Positions 44,521 to 54,507 of a DNA stretch of 64,000 nucleotides are shown piece after piece. Below the pieces are notes generated by a model, which saw only the letters and a list, made by a program, of their open reading frames with translations, was not told where the DNA came from and did no database searches. The stretch is from Aquimarina sp. Aq78 (GTDB taxonomy: Bacteria > Bacteroidota > Bacteroidia > Flavobacteriales > Flavobacteriaceae): positions 732,986 through 796,985 of the forward strand of contig NZ_OMKA01000029.1 of the NCBI RefSeq assembly GCF_900299525.1, given 5' to 3'. Numbering within the stretch: position 1 is the stretch's first letter; every line of letters begins with the position of its first letter. The position numbers and the translations under genes were made by a program.

Positions 44521-46566
44521 GTGAAACTCATTAATATTCCTTTTATAGTCATCACTATTTCGACTCTACTCGGTATACTTATAGGGTATCATTTGACTAT
44601 TGTTCCTAAAATTGTAATATTAACTTTCTTAATCTCTATCTGTATACTTGGTGTTTCATGGAAACAATCAAAAAAGATGTTCAACAAAGGATATTCTTTT
44701 GTCGTTATAATGATTATTGTTTTTATCATTTTCGGAATAGCTTTAGTTAAAATCCACAATCCAAAGAATTACTCAAATCATTATAGCAATCATATTGATC
44801 CAAAAGGATTACCATATGATATAGGAGTTCAATTTCATATTAAAGAACGATTAAAACCTTCATCCTACTATAATAAATACATTGTATCTACCAAATTTAT
44901 AGATGGTAAAGTGGCACATGGTAAAATATTACTCCAGGTAGCAAGAGATAGCTCACAAAGCATTTTGGATATTGGCAACACATACACCGCATTCACAACG
45001 CTAAAACCTATTCCTCGTGCCTTAAACCCATACCAATTTGATTACTCAAAACATTTACATATTCAATACATATCACATAAGATCATTGTATCACCAAATC
45101 AGCTTATTGATAACCATAAAATTGAATATTCACTAGGGTACCTAGCGAATCAAATTAGAAAAACCAGTAACTTAAAATTATCTAAATATGATTTTGACTC
45201 CACACAGTTATCCATTATCAATGCCTTACTTTTGGGGCAAAGGCAAGATATAAGCCAAGATACATTTGATGATTACCGAGATGCAGGAGCTATTCATATT
45301 TTGGCAGTATCGGGGCTTCATGTCGGAATCATTTTGCTACTATTAAATTTGTTCTTAAAACCTCTTAACAGATATCATAAAAATGGGAAAATAATCAAAT
45401 TAATTCTCACTATTTTATCGCTTTGGTGTTTTGCTATTATTGCAGGGTTATCCCCATCGGTACTTAGAGCTGTCACTATGTTTTCTTTTCTTGCCATAGG
45501 AATGCAAATTAGATCCAAAACAAGTATTTATAATTCATTGTTTATTTCTCTATTTATATTAATTTGCTTTAACCCTCTACTATTGTTTTCGGTTGGGTTT
45601 CAATTAAGTTATTTAGCAGTTTTTGCTATAGTATGGATACAACCCTTATTATCCAGAATATACAAGCCTCGGTTTTATCTTTCTAAAAAACTCTGGGAAA
45701 CATTTACAGTTACTATAGCTGCTCAACTTGGATTACTACCTCTTTCTCTTTTTTATTTTCATCAGTTTCCGCTTTTATTTTTCATCTCTAATCTTATTAT
45801 TCTTCCTTTTTTGGGAGGCATTCTTGGGTTTGGGATTTTGGTTATTCTGCTCGCTTATCTAAATATTCTTCCTGAGTCTATAGCAGCTTTATTTGGTAAT
45901 TGTATTGATATTATGAATATTATTATTGCATGGATAGCTGATCAAGAAAGTTTTGTTATTAAGAATATTCCTTTCTCGGCCAGTATAGCCATTATCTTAT
46001 ACTTGATTATTATTCTTTCAATCATGCTATTTAAAAAATATGAAAGAAGAAAACTTTATTGGTTAGGGATGTCCATAATTATACTACTCTCAGTTTTGAT
46101 CTACGAAAAGCATACGACATCAAATCTGGAAGAATTAATTGTATTTCATAACCAGCGTAACACTACTTTGGGTATCTTAGAAAACGAGCAGTTGAGAATC
46201 TACAGTAAAGATACTATTGCTGTAAAAACACAACATTTCTTATTCAGCAACTATCTCACCAAAAATCAGGCTACTTTGGATACCATTATGCGAATAAAAA
46301 ACATTTACCAATATAAAAAACAAACTATTATGGTTATTGACTGCACTTCAATCTATCATATCAAAAGCTTTCAACCTGATATTATTATATTATCAGATTC
46401 TCCAAAAATTCATCTGGACAGAGTAATTGATAGTTTACATCCAAAACAAATCATTGCAGATGCGAGCAATTACAAAAGTTATATTGATCAGTGGGAAATT
46501 AGTTGTATAAAACAAGAAATCCCTTTTCATCGTACAGACAAAAAGGGAGCCTTTATATTAAAATAA
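44521..46566 (+). CDS. comEC: ComEC/Rec2 family competence membrane protein
   Basis: A 681-residue polytopic membrane protein of the DNA-uptake channel family. It begins at a GTG, because an in-frame stop lies three codons upstream with no ATG between. An N-terminal DUF4131-type OB region (residues about 95-215) precedes the Competence domain with its core motif DAGAIHILAVSGLHVGI and about ten helices. The C-terminal soluble part is short and lacks the HxHxDH metal motif of the MBL domain found in many ComEC proteins. It should import single-stranded DNA across the inner membrane. Confidence 0.9.
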   Translation: MKLINIPFIVITISTLLGILIGYHLTIVPKIVILTFLISICILGVSWKQSKKMFNKGYSFVVIMIIVFIIFGIALVKIHNPKNYSNHYSNHIDPKGLPYDIGVQFHIKERLKPSSYYNKYIVSTKFIDGKVAHGKILLQVARDSSQSILDIGNTYTAFTTLKPIPRALNPYQFDYSKHLHIQYISHKIIVSPNQLIDNHKIEYSLGYLANQIRKTSNLKLSKYDFDSTQLSIINALLLGQRQDISQDTFDDYRDAGAIHILAVSGLHVGIILLLLNLFLKPLNRYHKNGKIIKLILTILSLWCFAIIAGLSPSVLRAVTMFSFLAIGMQIRSKTSIYNSLFISLFILICFNPLLLFSVGFQLSYLAVFAIVWIQPLLSRIYKPRFYLSKKLWETFTVTIAAQLGLLPLSLFYFHQFPLLFFISNLIILPFLGGILGFGILVILLAYLNILPESIAALFGNCIDIMNIIIAWIADQESFVIKNIPFSASIAIILYLIIILSIMLFKKYERRKLYWLGMSIIILLSVLIYEKHTTSNLEELIVFHNQRNTTLGILENEQLRIYSKDTIAVKTQHFLFSNYLTKNQATLDTIMRIKNIYQYKKQTIMVIDCTSIYHIKSFQPDIIILSDSPKIHLDRVIDSLHPKQIIADASNYKSYIDQWEISCIKQEIPFHRTDKKGAFILK

Positions 46567-46579
46567 ACTTTTAAAAACT

Positions 46580-47851
46580 TTATAGCAACACTAAAGATTC
46601 TTTTAGCAATTGATCGTTCTGAGTAGTCATTATCTCTTGTATCATTTTATAAATTGTAGGTATACAATTCTTGGCCATTTTATTTTGACTGTTAAATAGC
46701 ACGCAAATTCCCAGATCTTCGTTAGGATAAATTGCAATCTCACTTCTATAGTTATTAACACTTCCTCCATGATGCACAATAGTACTTGACTCTTTGGTAT
46801 TAGCATCTACAAAAGAATGTACACGCCATCCTAAACCATAGAAAGATTTTGAATATCCAGGCCACTTCTGATAATATTGTCTTCTTCCTCCTACTTGTAT
46901 TTTTGGACTAAATACTGTGCGCATTGTATTAGGCATCATAACTTCTGGATTATTCCCGAGCAAAAATTTCATCCACTTACCCATATCGGTTATACTTGCA
47001 TTAATTCCTCCTGCAGCTATAGCATTGTTATAATACTTTTTATTAATGCGTTTAGGACGCCACCCATGTCGAATACGCTGATGTGGTTGTGCTACATTAT
47101 CAGATTCTTTAAGAGCTTCATAACTTGCCGAAGCAGTAGTCATTTGTAGAGGTTTAAAAATCTTATTTTGAATAACTTCTCTTAAAGACTGACCTGTAAC
47201 TTGCTCTATTACCTTACCACTTAACGCAAAAACAGCATTTTGATAGCTATAGATATTACCTGGTTGTTCGATAGTACGTACCTCTTTAAATTTGCTCGCA
47301 ATTCTTGTTATAGATATTCCATCTTCTACAAGATTAGTAAAGCTATGATATGGTAAACCTGTAGTATGTGATAACACATGAGATAAGGTCACCTTTCTAG
47401 TCCGATCTTTACTAGAAAGTTGAAAATCAGGAACATAATCCACAATTTTATCTTCCCAATTTAATAAACCCTCTTCTACATGAATTCCCGTAAGTATTCC
47501 TGCAAAACCTTTAGAAACCGAACCGATTCTAAAGATTGTTTCTTCATTAATTTTATCTTTTAAAGCTATATTCCTTTTACCATAACCATCTACATAAATA
47601 ATAGAATCACATTTTACAATAGCCACTGCTGCTCCTACAATTTGATTCTGATTTATAGCTTTGTTAAAATACGCCTGAATAGAATCAGCCAATCGTTCTT
47701 TATGTGAATTCGGAAAATAAACTTCTGTGGGTTGCGATATTTGAATAGCCTGGGGTTCTTGAGATAATTCTGGTTGCTTGGCGGAAACAAAAGAAAAAAG
47801 TAACGCAATAAACAACATAGATGGGACAGCTATGACTAGTATTTTTTTCAT
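46580..47851 (-). CDS. Serine hydrolase of the beta-lactamase (class C-like) family
   Basis: A 423-residue secreted enzyme with signal peptide (PSMLFIALLFSFVSAKQ). The serine active-site motif SxxK is SVSK in RIGSVSKGFAG, the YxN motif is YQN in YSYQNAVF and the HxG motif is HHGGSVN near the C-terminus. These fit the AmpC/DD-peptidase/esterase superfamily; true beta-lactamase activity cannot be read from motifs. It is convergent with comEC (13 bp gap). Confidence 0.9.
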   Translation of the reverse strand: MKKILVIAVPSMLFIALLFSFVSAKQPELSQEPQAIQISQPTEVYFPNSHKERLADSIQAYFNKAINQNQIVGAAVAIVKCDSIIYVDGYGKRNIALKDKINEETIFRIGSVSKGFAGILTGIHVEEGLLNWEDKIVDYVPDFQLSSKDRTRKVTLSHVLSHTTGLPYHSFTNLVEDGISITRIASKFKEVRTIEQPGNIYSYQNAVFALSGKVIEQVTGQSLREVIQNKIFKPLQMTTASASYEALKESDNVAQPHQRIRHGWRPKRINKKYYNNAIAAGGINASITDMGKWMKFLLGNNPEVMMPNTMRTVFSPKIQVGGRRQYYQKWPGYSKSFYGLGWRVHSFVDANTKESSTIVHHGGSVNNYRSEIAIYPNEDLGICVLFNSQNKMAKNCIPTIYKMIQEIMTTQNDQLLKESLVLL

Positions 47852-48342
47852 AAGTAGGTTTACAATTCAAAAAAGAATAAATAAAATCAAAAAAGCAATT
47901 ACAATCTGTAGAGTAGGTATCAAAATTGAATTAAGCTAGATTAGTTTTATTTTCATTTCTTGAATCAGATTTGGGTATTATTTTAGGTTTATTATTAACT
48001 AACGAATAGATCTTCAATTAATTGCACTACCTCCTTTTTAGGGCTAATACTAAAGCACTTTGAATTGACTTAATTCTATGAGTACAAAAGATAGTTACAT
48101 ACAAACTTAATCTCAAAATCATTCTTAATCTTTGAGTTTGAAAGAAAAAACTCTCACAAAAACAAAAAAACATTCTATTTGAACGTTATTGCGGTCAATT
48201 TACGATAAAAACACTAAAAAACAAGACAAAATACACAAATCCACAAATAAGAGTATTTTATATAGTTCATTACATTTATAAAAAAGCCTCCTTTTTGATC
48301 ACCTGATCAAAAAGGAGGCTTCAAAAAGTATAGTAATCTATA
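47852..48342. other. Intergenic region with no gene seen
   Basis: About 490 AT-rich bases between two minus-strand genes. The only structure I see is the terminator hairpin at 48284-48321; the rest presumably includes the promoter of the serine hydrolase gene. Confidence 0.5.
48284..48321 (-). terminator. Strong terminator after the peptide-use operon
   Basis: Arms AAGCCTCCTTTTTGATCA (48284-48301) and 48304-48321 are exactly complementary over 18 bp with a 2-base centre. Located just downstream of the thioredoxin-like gene on the minus strand. Confidence 0.9.
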
Positions 48343-48882
48343 TTAATTTTCGAAAGTACTTACAAAGGACTGTTCATATTTCTGCCATGCATCTGCACTA
48401 GTTAGCCTTTTATAATCATTATTATTGATCATCTTAAGGTATATCTCTAATTGTTGTGGTGTTTTATACCCCACAACAGGAGCAATAAGATTTCCTTTTT
48501 CATCAAAAAATACCATACTTGGATATCCAGTTATTTTAAGCGCATTTGCAAAAAAATGTTGACTATTTCTTCCTTTCCTATCCGGATTATAATTTGGATT
48601 GGTATAGGTAAAATCATTGTATTTTATTTCTTCTGTTCCTTCTGCATTAAACTTTACTGCATAGTAGTTCTTATTTACATAAGAAACTACATCTTTATTA
48701 TGAAAAGTTCTTTTATCCAGAAGCTTACAAGGCCCACACCAATCTGTATATACATCCATAAAAATCTTTTTAGGTTCTTTTTTCTGAGCCTCTAAAGCGT
48801 CATTCATAGACATCCATTTGATTTCTTGTGCTTGAGTATAACAGCATAATAGAAATCCAAAAATAAAAAGTAGGTTTTTCAT
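48343..48882 (-). CDS. Exported thioredoxin-fold protein
   Basis: A 179-residue periplasmic thioredoxin-like protein. The frame runs to 48915, but the ATG at 48882 gives a proper signal peptide (NLLFIFGFLLCCYTQAQ), so I choose it. The active site is CGPC in DVYTDWCGPCKLLD, and a cis-Pro motif ITGYPSMVFF follows. It resembles the DUF255/thioredoxin_7-type proteins of Bacteroidota. It is the last gene after the POT transporters (101 bp gap) and could maintain disulfides of the secreted peptidase or others. Confidence 0.88.
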   Translation of the reverse strand: MKNLLFIFGFLLCCYTQAQEIKWMSMNDALEAQKKEPKKIFMDVYTDWCGPCKLLDKRTFHNKDVVSYVNKNYYAVKFNAEGTEEIKYNDFTYTNPNYNPDRKGRNSQHFFANALKITGYPSMVFFDEKGNLIAPVVGYKTPQQLEIYLKMINNNDYKRLTSADAWQKYEQSFVSTFEN

Positions 48883-48983
48883 AAATCCAAAATTTTTATA
48901 ACTAGTCGGAAACAAAAATCATTCCTTATTTAAAAATTCATTTGCCTTTGGGAAGCAAGTAAAGTTATATATTTTATTACACA

Positions 48984-50534
48984 CTAATGCACTCCATGCA
49001 TCATTTTCTTCATTTTTGAAGTAATTAAAATTAATATTACTCCAACAGATATCGGAACTATAGTAAAGATCAAAAAGAAAGCTGACATTGAGTAGTTATT
49101 AACAATTACATCAATATAACTTCCTACAAAACCAGCTAATTTATTACCAATAGCAATAGCCAGGTACCATAGACCAAACATTATTCCTATTTTTTTTGCT
49201 GGTACTAATTTTGAAACATAGGATAATCCTACCGGAGATAAACATAATTCTCCCATAGTATGCAGTAAGTAAGCCACAACCAACCATACTAAACTAACGG
49301 ATGCAGTTTTTGCTCCTTGAGGAATCGATGCAGAACCCCATGCTAGCATTCCGAACCCTACACCTAATAATATCATTCCTAGTCCAAATTTCACAGTGGC
49401 AGAAGGGTTATACTTACTTTCCCATACTTTAGAAAATAAGGGTGCTAGAGTAATGATAAATAATGAGTTCAAAATCAGAAACCAGGATGCAGGAATTTCA
49501 GTTGTTTCCTGTGGAAGAATTACAGAAAGTTTCCATAATGCAATTGCCCATACACTTAAGAAGCTTACCCCTAAAACAATATTGGACAATGATATTTTTT
49601 TAAACGTTTGTGCAAACAGTTTAAATAAAACCCAGGTGATAACTCCTAAAGGCACAATCGTTATTAATGTATCTACTATTTTAAATATTGATGCAGAACT
49701 TCCACTTAATACACGTTGCGTAAAGTTATTTGCAAAAATAGTCATAGATCCACTGGCTTGTTCAAAAGATGCCCAGAAGAATACTACAAAAAATGCTAAG
49801 ACCCCTACAACAATGTAACGATCTCTTTGTACATGAGCAGGCACTTTTTCTTCAACTTCATCTGGCATATTTTCAATAGCATCTGATAAATCTATTTTTT
49901 TGGATGGTTCTACTCCTACATTCTCAAAAATACTTCTACCAAACCAGAATTGTAACATCCCGAGCATCATAAAAATACCCGCTAAACCAAACCCCCAGGC
50001 CCAGCTCAAATTCTCACCTAAGAAACCACAAAGTAAAACACCAATAAATCCACCAGAGTTTACACCCATGTAGAAAATGGTAAACGCCCCATCTTTCCTT
50101 TCGGGAAACTTATCATAGAGGCCACTAACCATAGATGTAATATTGGGCTTAAATAAGCCACTACCTATGATCAAAAGCCCTACACCTATATACAGTGTAG
50201 TCTCTGTTTCTAATGCCATTGCAGCATGCCCTAGCGTCATTATCAGAGCACCTAGTGCAACTGCTTTTTGATATCCTGTAAATTTATCGGCAATCCACCC
50301 TCCTATAACGGGGGTTACATAAACTAAAGAAGTATATGTTCCTAAAAGAGCAAGTGCTCTTTCATTAGACCATTCCCAACCTCCATCTGCAAAAGTAGAG
50401 GTTAAAAATAACACAAAAATTGCGCGCATTCCGTAGTACGAAAAGCGTTCCCACATTTCTGTGAAGAACAATACATATAATGCGGGTTTATGACCTAATA
50501 GACTAAAGTCATTTGAATCGTCTTGAACCGTCAT
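48984..50534 (-). CDS. POT-family peptide:proton symporter 2
   Basis: A 516-residue MFS transporter of the proton-dependent oligopeptide (POT/PTR2) family. The signature ExxERFxYYG appears as EMWERFSYYGMRAIFVLFL in the first helix, and FTIFYMGVNSGGFIG and GELCLSPVGLSYVSKLVP are also family motifs. It is longer than its neighbour because of an acidic cytoplasmic loop (about residues 205-235) and extra helices. It should import di- and tripeptides released outside by the adjacent DPP4-like enzyme. Nine bp separate it from the paralogue upstream. Confidence 0.94.
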   Translation of the reverse strand: MTVQDDSNDFSLLGHKPALYVLFFTEMWERFSYYGMRAIFVLFLTSTFADGGWEWSNERALALLGTYTSLVYVTPVIGGWIADKFTGYQKAVALGALIMTLGHAAMALETETTLYIGVGLLIIGSGLFKPNITSMVSGLYDKFPERKDGAFTIFYMGVNSGGFIGVLLCGFLGENLSWAWGFGLAGIFMMLGMLQFWFGRSIFENVGVEPSKKIDLSDAIENMPDEVEEKVPAHVQRDRYIVVGVLAFFVVFFWASFEQASGSMTIFANNFTQRVLSGSSASIFKIVDTLITIVPLGVITWVLFKLFAQTFKKISLSNIVLGVSFLSVWAIALWKLSVILPQETTEIPASWFLILNSLFIITLAPLFSKVWESKYNPSATVKFGLGMILLGVGFGMLAWGSASIPQGAKTASVSLVWLVVAYLLHTMGELCLSPVGLSYVSKLVPAKKIGIMFGLWYLAIAIGNKLAGFVGSYIDVIVNNYSMSAFFLIFTIVPISVGVILILITSKMKKMMHGVH

Positions 50535-50543
50535 AATATTATT

Positions 50544-51935
50544 TTATGAGTTATCTGCTAATTCAAAACCTTCAGCTTCTTCATGTAAAGTTCCTTCTCT
50601 ATCTTCAACACCATGTGTTAGAACTTCTAATTTTTTTCTAAAAAGCATAACGAGTAATCCAAAGATCACACAAAAAACGGCTATTCCTGTAAAGATGGTA
50701 AACTCTCCAAGGTTTTCTGCAGATTCTCCTAATAAACCAGCCAGTTTATTTCCGAAACCAGTCATTGCAAAATATACCCCCATCATTAATGCTCCATATT
50801 TAACCGGAGCCAATTTTGTAATAAACGACAATGCCACAGGCGATATACATAGTTCTCCAATAGTATGAAACAAATATGCTAATACTAACCAATACATTGC
50901 AGAAGATCCATCAGAGTTAAACTCCATAGACGCAGCTGTCATGAAAAAGAATCCAGTTCCCATAATAATAAGTCCGAGAATCATCTTAAATAAAGAACTC
51001 GAAACTTTTCCTTTTAGTTTTCTATTCGCCCAGTACCAAGCTATAGTAGTTCCTAAGAAAATTATAAACATGGCATTTAGAGATTGAAACCATGAAGCAG
51101 GAACTTCCCACCCCATTAGCATTCTATTTGTTTTTTCTTTGGCGTAGATATTCATTAATCCTCCTGCTTGCTCAAAAGCTCCCCAAAAAACGATCACTAA
51201 AAGAAATGAAATAAACAAGACAACAATCCTATCTTTTTCGATCTTAGTTAATGGTTTTTTCATTGCTTCTTTATCTTCTTCTTTTTCAGAAGCTCCTAAA
51301 AAGTTACCTACTCCCGCAAGGTACTTTTGACCTAATAGGTATTGTAATAACCCCAATGCCATTCCTATTCCTGCAAGACCAAAACCGTAATGCCATCCAT
51401 GTACTTCTCCTACATACCCTACTATTAAACTTGATAAAAATGCACCAACATTAATTCCGATATAAAAAATAGTAAATCCTTTATCTCTTCGTATATCTCC
51501 TTGTTTATACAAACCTCCTACCATAGTCGAAATATTAGGTTTTAGCATTCCTACTCCTGCTATGATTAAGCCAAGACCAGAATACCATGCCCACATTTCT
51601 TCAACAGCCAAAATACTGTGTCCGGCAACCAATAAAATCCCTCCGACTAAAACTGATTTTTTTTGTCCCAGAAATTTATCTGCAATCCACCCACCAGGAA
51701 TTGATGCTACATAAACCAACATCGTATACCATCCATACAGTGCTAAAGCTTCTCCAGATGACCAGCCTAAACCTGCATTTTCATCCACGGTTTTAGCTGT
51801 TAGATATAACACAAAAATTGCTCTCATACCATAGTATGAAAAGCGTTCCCACATTTCTGTAAAAAATAAAATGTATAATCCCACCGGATGCCCAAAAAGC
51901 TCTTTCTGATGAGCTGCTTTAACTGTATTTGCCAT
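50544..51935 (-). CDS. POT-family peptide:proton symporter 1
   Basis: A 463-residue POT/PTR2 peptide transporter, paralogue of the next gene in the operon. Signature motifs are EMWERFSYYGMRAIFVLYL, FTIFYIGINVGAFLSS and GELCISPVALSFITKLAP. Its ATG lies 17 bp after the peptidase stop codon, so they are probably one transcript. Two tandem copies may differ in peptide preference. Confidence 0.94.
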   Translation of the reverse strand: MANTVKAAHQKELFGHPVGLYILFFTEMWERFSYYGMRAIFVLYLTAKTVDENAGLGWSSGEALALYGWYTMLVYVASIPGGWIADKFLGQKKSVLVGGILLVAGHSILAVEEMWAWYSGLGLIIAGVGMLKPNISTMVGGLYKQGDIRRDKGFTIFYIGINVGAFLSSLIVGYVGEVHGWHYGFGLAGIGMALGLLQYLLGQKYLAGVGNFLGASEKEEDKEAMKKPLTKIEKDRIVVLFISFLLVIVFWGAFEQAGGLMNIYAKEKTNRMLMGWEVPASWFQSLNAMFIIFLGTTIAWYWANRKLKGKVSSSLFKMILGLIIMGTGFFFMTAASMEFNSDGSSAMYWLVLAYLFHTIGELCISPVALSFITKLAPVKYGALMMGVYFAMTGFGNKLAGLLGESAENLGEFTIFTGIAVFCVIFGLLVMLFRKKLEVLTHGVEDREGTLHEEAEGFELADNS

Positions 51936-51952
51936 TATGTTTGTTTAATTAA

Positions 51953-54124
51953 TTATAAGTTGTTTTTAATGAAGTTAGTCATCTTATTGAATAAATGTAA
52001 TCTAGTATTACCACCGTAAATTCCATGGTTTTTATCGGGATAAATTGCCCAATCAAAATCTTTATTTGCTTGTATCAATGCTTCAACCAATTGCATTGTA
52101 TTTTGAACATGTACATTATCATCTGCACTACCATGTACTAATAAGAATTTTCCTTTTAATCCATTAACAAAATTAATAGGCGAATTATCATCATATCCTT
52201 TTGCATTCTCTTGAGGAGTCATCAAATATCGTTCCGTATAAATGGTATCATAAAATCTCCAACTTGTAACCGGAGCCACAGCAATTGCCATTTTAAAAGT
52301 ATCCGGAGCTTTAAACAAACAATTACTAGACATAAAACCTCCGTAACTCCATCCCCAGATCCCAATTCGGGATGCATCTATATACTCTAAAGCTCCAAAA
52401 TGCTTTGCAGCAGCAATCTGATCCAGAACCTCTAGATTTCCTAGATCATTTTGAGTAGCTTTCTTAAACTTGGAGCCTTTTAAGCCAGTTCCTTTACCAT
52501 CAACACAAACAATAATATATCCTTGTTGCGCCAACATCATATACCAATAATCATTTGCTCTATGCCAGGAATTCTTTACCGATTGAGATCCTGGTCCAGA
52601 ATACTGATACATAAACAATGGATATTTTTTCTTTGGATCAAAATCTTTGGGCTTGATCATCCAGGTATTTAATTGTTCTCCATTAACTTCTATCGTAGAA
52701 AACTCCTTTGGTCTTACATCGTATTTTGCCAGTTTCTCTAGTAGCCCTTTGTTATTCTTGATTTCACGAACAACTTTTCCTGTCTTGCCATCATTTAGCG
52801 AATATTCATAAGGAGTAGTCGCATTAGAAAAGTAATTAATATATAAACTAAAATCTGCACTAAAGTCTGCGTCATTAGTTCCATCTTTTTGACTTAATCG
52901 CTTTTTATCTTTTCCATCCAAAGTAACACTATAAATATCCCTATTGATACTTCCGTTCTCTACACTTTGATAGTATATCGTTTTATTCTTTTTATTATAA
53001 CCGTAATAACTAGTTACTTCCCAAGGTCCTTTGGTAACTTGATTTACCAATGCACCAGTTGCTGCATGATGATATATATGATTATATCCATCTTTTTCGC
53101 TAGTCCATATAAAGCTATTGTCTTCTAAGAATGTAAGATTATCTGTAATATCTATATAAGCATCATCTTTTTCATTAAGTACGACTTTTGCAGCTTTGGT
53201 CTTAGCGTCTACAAAAATTAAATCCAGATTATTTTGATGCCTGTTCATTACCTGTACGCTCAAAATATCTGGATTTGCTGTCCATTTTATTCTAGGGATA
53301 TAAAAATCTTTATAATCACCTAGTTTAATTTGATCTAATGCCATTGCACTAATATCTGCTACATACAGGGAGACTTTTGCGTTCTTCTCTCCCGCTTTAG
53401 GGTATTTAAAAACCTCTTGTTTTTGATATAAATCTTTACCATAAACATCCATAGAAAACTCAGGCACTTCTCTTTCATCAAATCGTAAAAACGCAATTTT
53501 GTTACTATCCGCACTCCAATCAAAGGCTCTAACAAACGAAAACTCTTCTTCATACACCCAATCTGTAATTCCGTTGATTATTTCATTTTTCTTACCATCA
53601 TCTGTTAATTGCACCTCCTGCCCGGTCACAAAATTTAGCATATAAATATTATTATCCAGAATGTATGCTATCTTATTTCCATCTGGCGATAACATAGGAG
53701 ATTGTATTTTTTTATCACTGACTTTAAAAATGCCTTTAGAAGGAACATCATAAACATGATAAATCCCTTTGGAAGAACGACGATATATCTGCTCTAGCTC
53801 ACTAGAAAGTAAAACTCTATTTTCATCTTTACTAAAAGAATACCCTTGAAACGTAGATAGGTCATCAATAGAAGCAGTACTTATTAAGGTTCTTACTTTT
53901 TCACCAGTTTCATATGAATAGACCTCAATATTAATTGCCCCAGAAACTGCATCCTTTTCTATAACTGAATATTCTGTCCCATTCTTCATAGAATGCAATG
54001 ATTGCAACCCTTCTGTTCTGAAAGTTCCTCCCCAGATTTCCTGCAAAGTAAAAGCTTTGTCTTGTGCTGATGCTACAAGACCTATAAAAATTGTAATCGT
54101 AAAAAACAATTTTGTAATTTTCAT
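51953..54124 (-). CDS. S9 family dipeptidyl peptidase (DPP4-like)
   Basis: A 723-residue secreted serine exopeptidase from the ATG at 54124, which gives a signal peptide (LFFTITIFIGLVASAQ); the frame extends 63 bp further without need. The N-terminal half is a DPP4-type beta-propeller; the C-terminal half is an alpha/beta hydrolase. The triad is Ser in GWSYGGFMSS, Asp in GSADDNVHVQNT and His in YPDKNHGIYGG. It removes N-terminal dipeptides (often X-Pro), feeding the POT transporters encoded downstream. First gene of the minus-strand peptide-use operon. Confidence 0.95.
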   Translation of the reverse strand: MKITKLFFTITIFIGLVASAQDKAFTLQEIWGGTFRTEGLQSLHSMKNGTEYSVIEKDAVSGAINIEVYSYETGEKVRTLISTASIDDLSTFQGYSFSKDENRVLLSSELEQIYRRSSKGIYHVYDVPSKGIFKVSDKKIQSPMLSPDGNKIAYILDNNIYMLNFVTGQEVQLTDDGKKNEIINGITDWVYEEEFSFVRAFDWSADSNKIAFLRFDEREVPEFSMDVYGKDLYQKQEVFKYPKAGEKNAKVSLYVADISAMALDQIKLGDYKDFYIPRIKWTANPDILSVQVMNRHQNNLDLIFVDAKTKAAKVVLNEKDDAYIDITDNLTFLEDNSFIWTSEKDGYNHIYHHAATGALVNQVTKGPWEVTSYYGYNKKNKTIYYQSVENGSINRDIYSVTLDGKDKKRLSQKDGTNDADFSADFSLYINYFSNATTPYEYSLNDGKTGKVVREIKNNKGLLEKLAKYDVRPKEFSTIEVNGEQLNTWMIKPKDFDPKKKYPLFMYQYSGPGSQSVKNSWHRANDYWYMMLAQQGYIIVCVDGKGTGLKGSKFKKATQNDLGNLEVLDQIAAAKHFGALEYIDASRIGIWGWSYGGFMSSNCLFKAPDTFKMAIAVAPVTSWRFYDTIYTERYLMTPQENAKGYDDNSPINFVNGLKGKFLLVHGSADDNVHVQNTMQLVEALIQANKDFDWAIYPDKNHGIYGGNTRLHLFNKMTNFIKNNL

Positions 54125-54507
54125 ATGATGTAATTTTAAAAATTGTTGACGCCAAGAATACTCAAAAATCCGTGAAAAATACAACAATTGCTGTTAAATA
54201 CAATAAAATCATAAAATCATACGTGTTTTTTTTATCATATTATCAATAACATCTTGAGTTTTGCCTGCTAATTTCATTATTTGCAAACAATTACATTTAC
54301 GCAATTACTAATCAACACAAGGATCATAAAACAATCATTTACACCTGTTTATTGTCTCAAACATTAATCTTAAAAAATTTCTATTTCTCAATTTCATATC
54401 CAAATCAACATATCTAGAGTAATGCTTTTGATATATCAAAAATCATTTAGCTATGTGTATGACAAAACAGAATAGTATATTTGAAGCCACTAATAACAAC
54501 AAACATA
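54125..54507. other. Divergent intergenic region, promoter of HMG-CoA reductase
   Basis: About 380 bases between the DPP4 gene and the HMG-CoA reductase gene. A -7 element TATATTTG lies at 54476-54483, 24 bases before the ATG at 54508. It overlaps the in-frame TTG at 54481, so that TTG is very unlikely to be a start codon. Nothing else is recognisable. Confidence 0.6.

Noticed and set aside
44291..44524. A 77-residue frame between the NlpC/P60 and comEC genes
   Set aside because: It starts inside the end of the NlpC/P60 gene in another frame, crosses a hairpin and has no recognisable features.
54481..54507. TTG at 54481 as the start of HMG-CoA reductase
   Set aside because: It lies inside a canonical -7 promoter element, and the ATG at 54508 begins the conserved protein.
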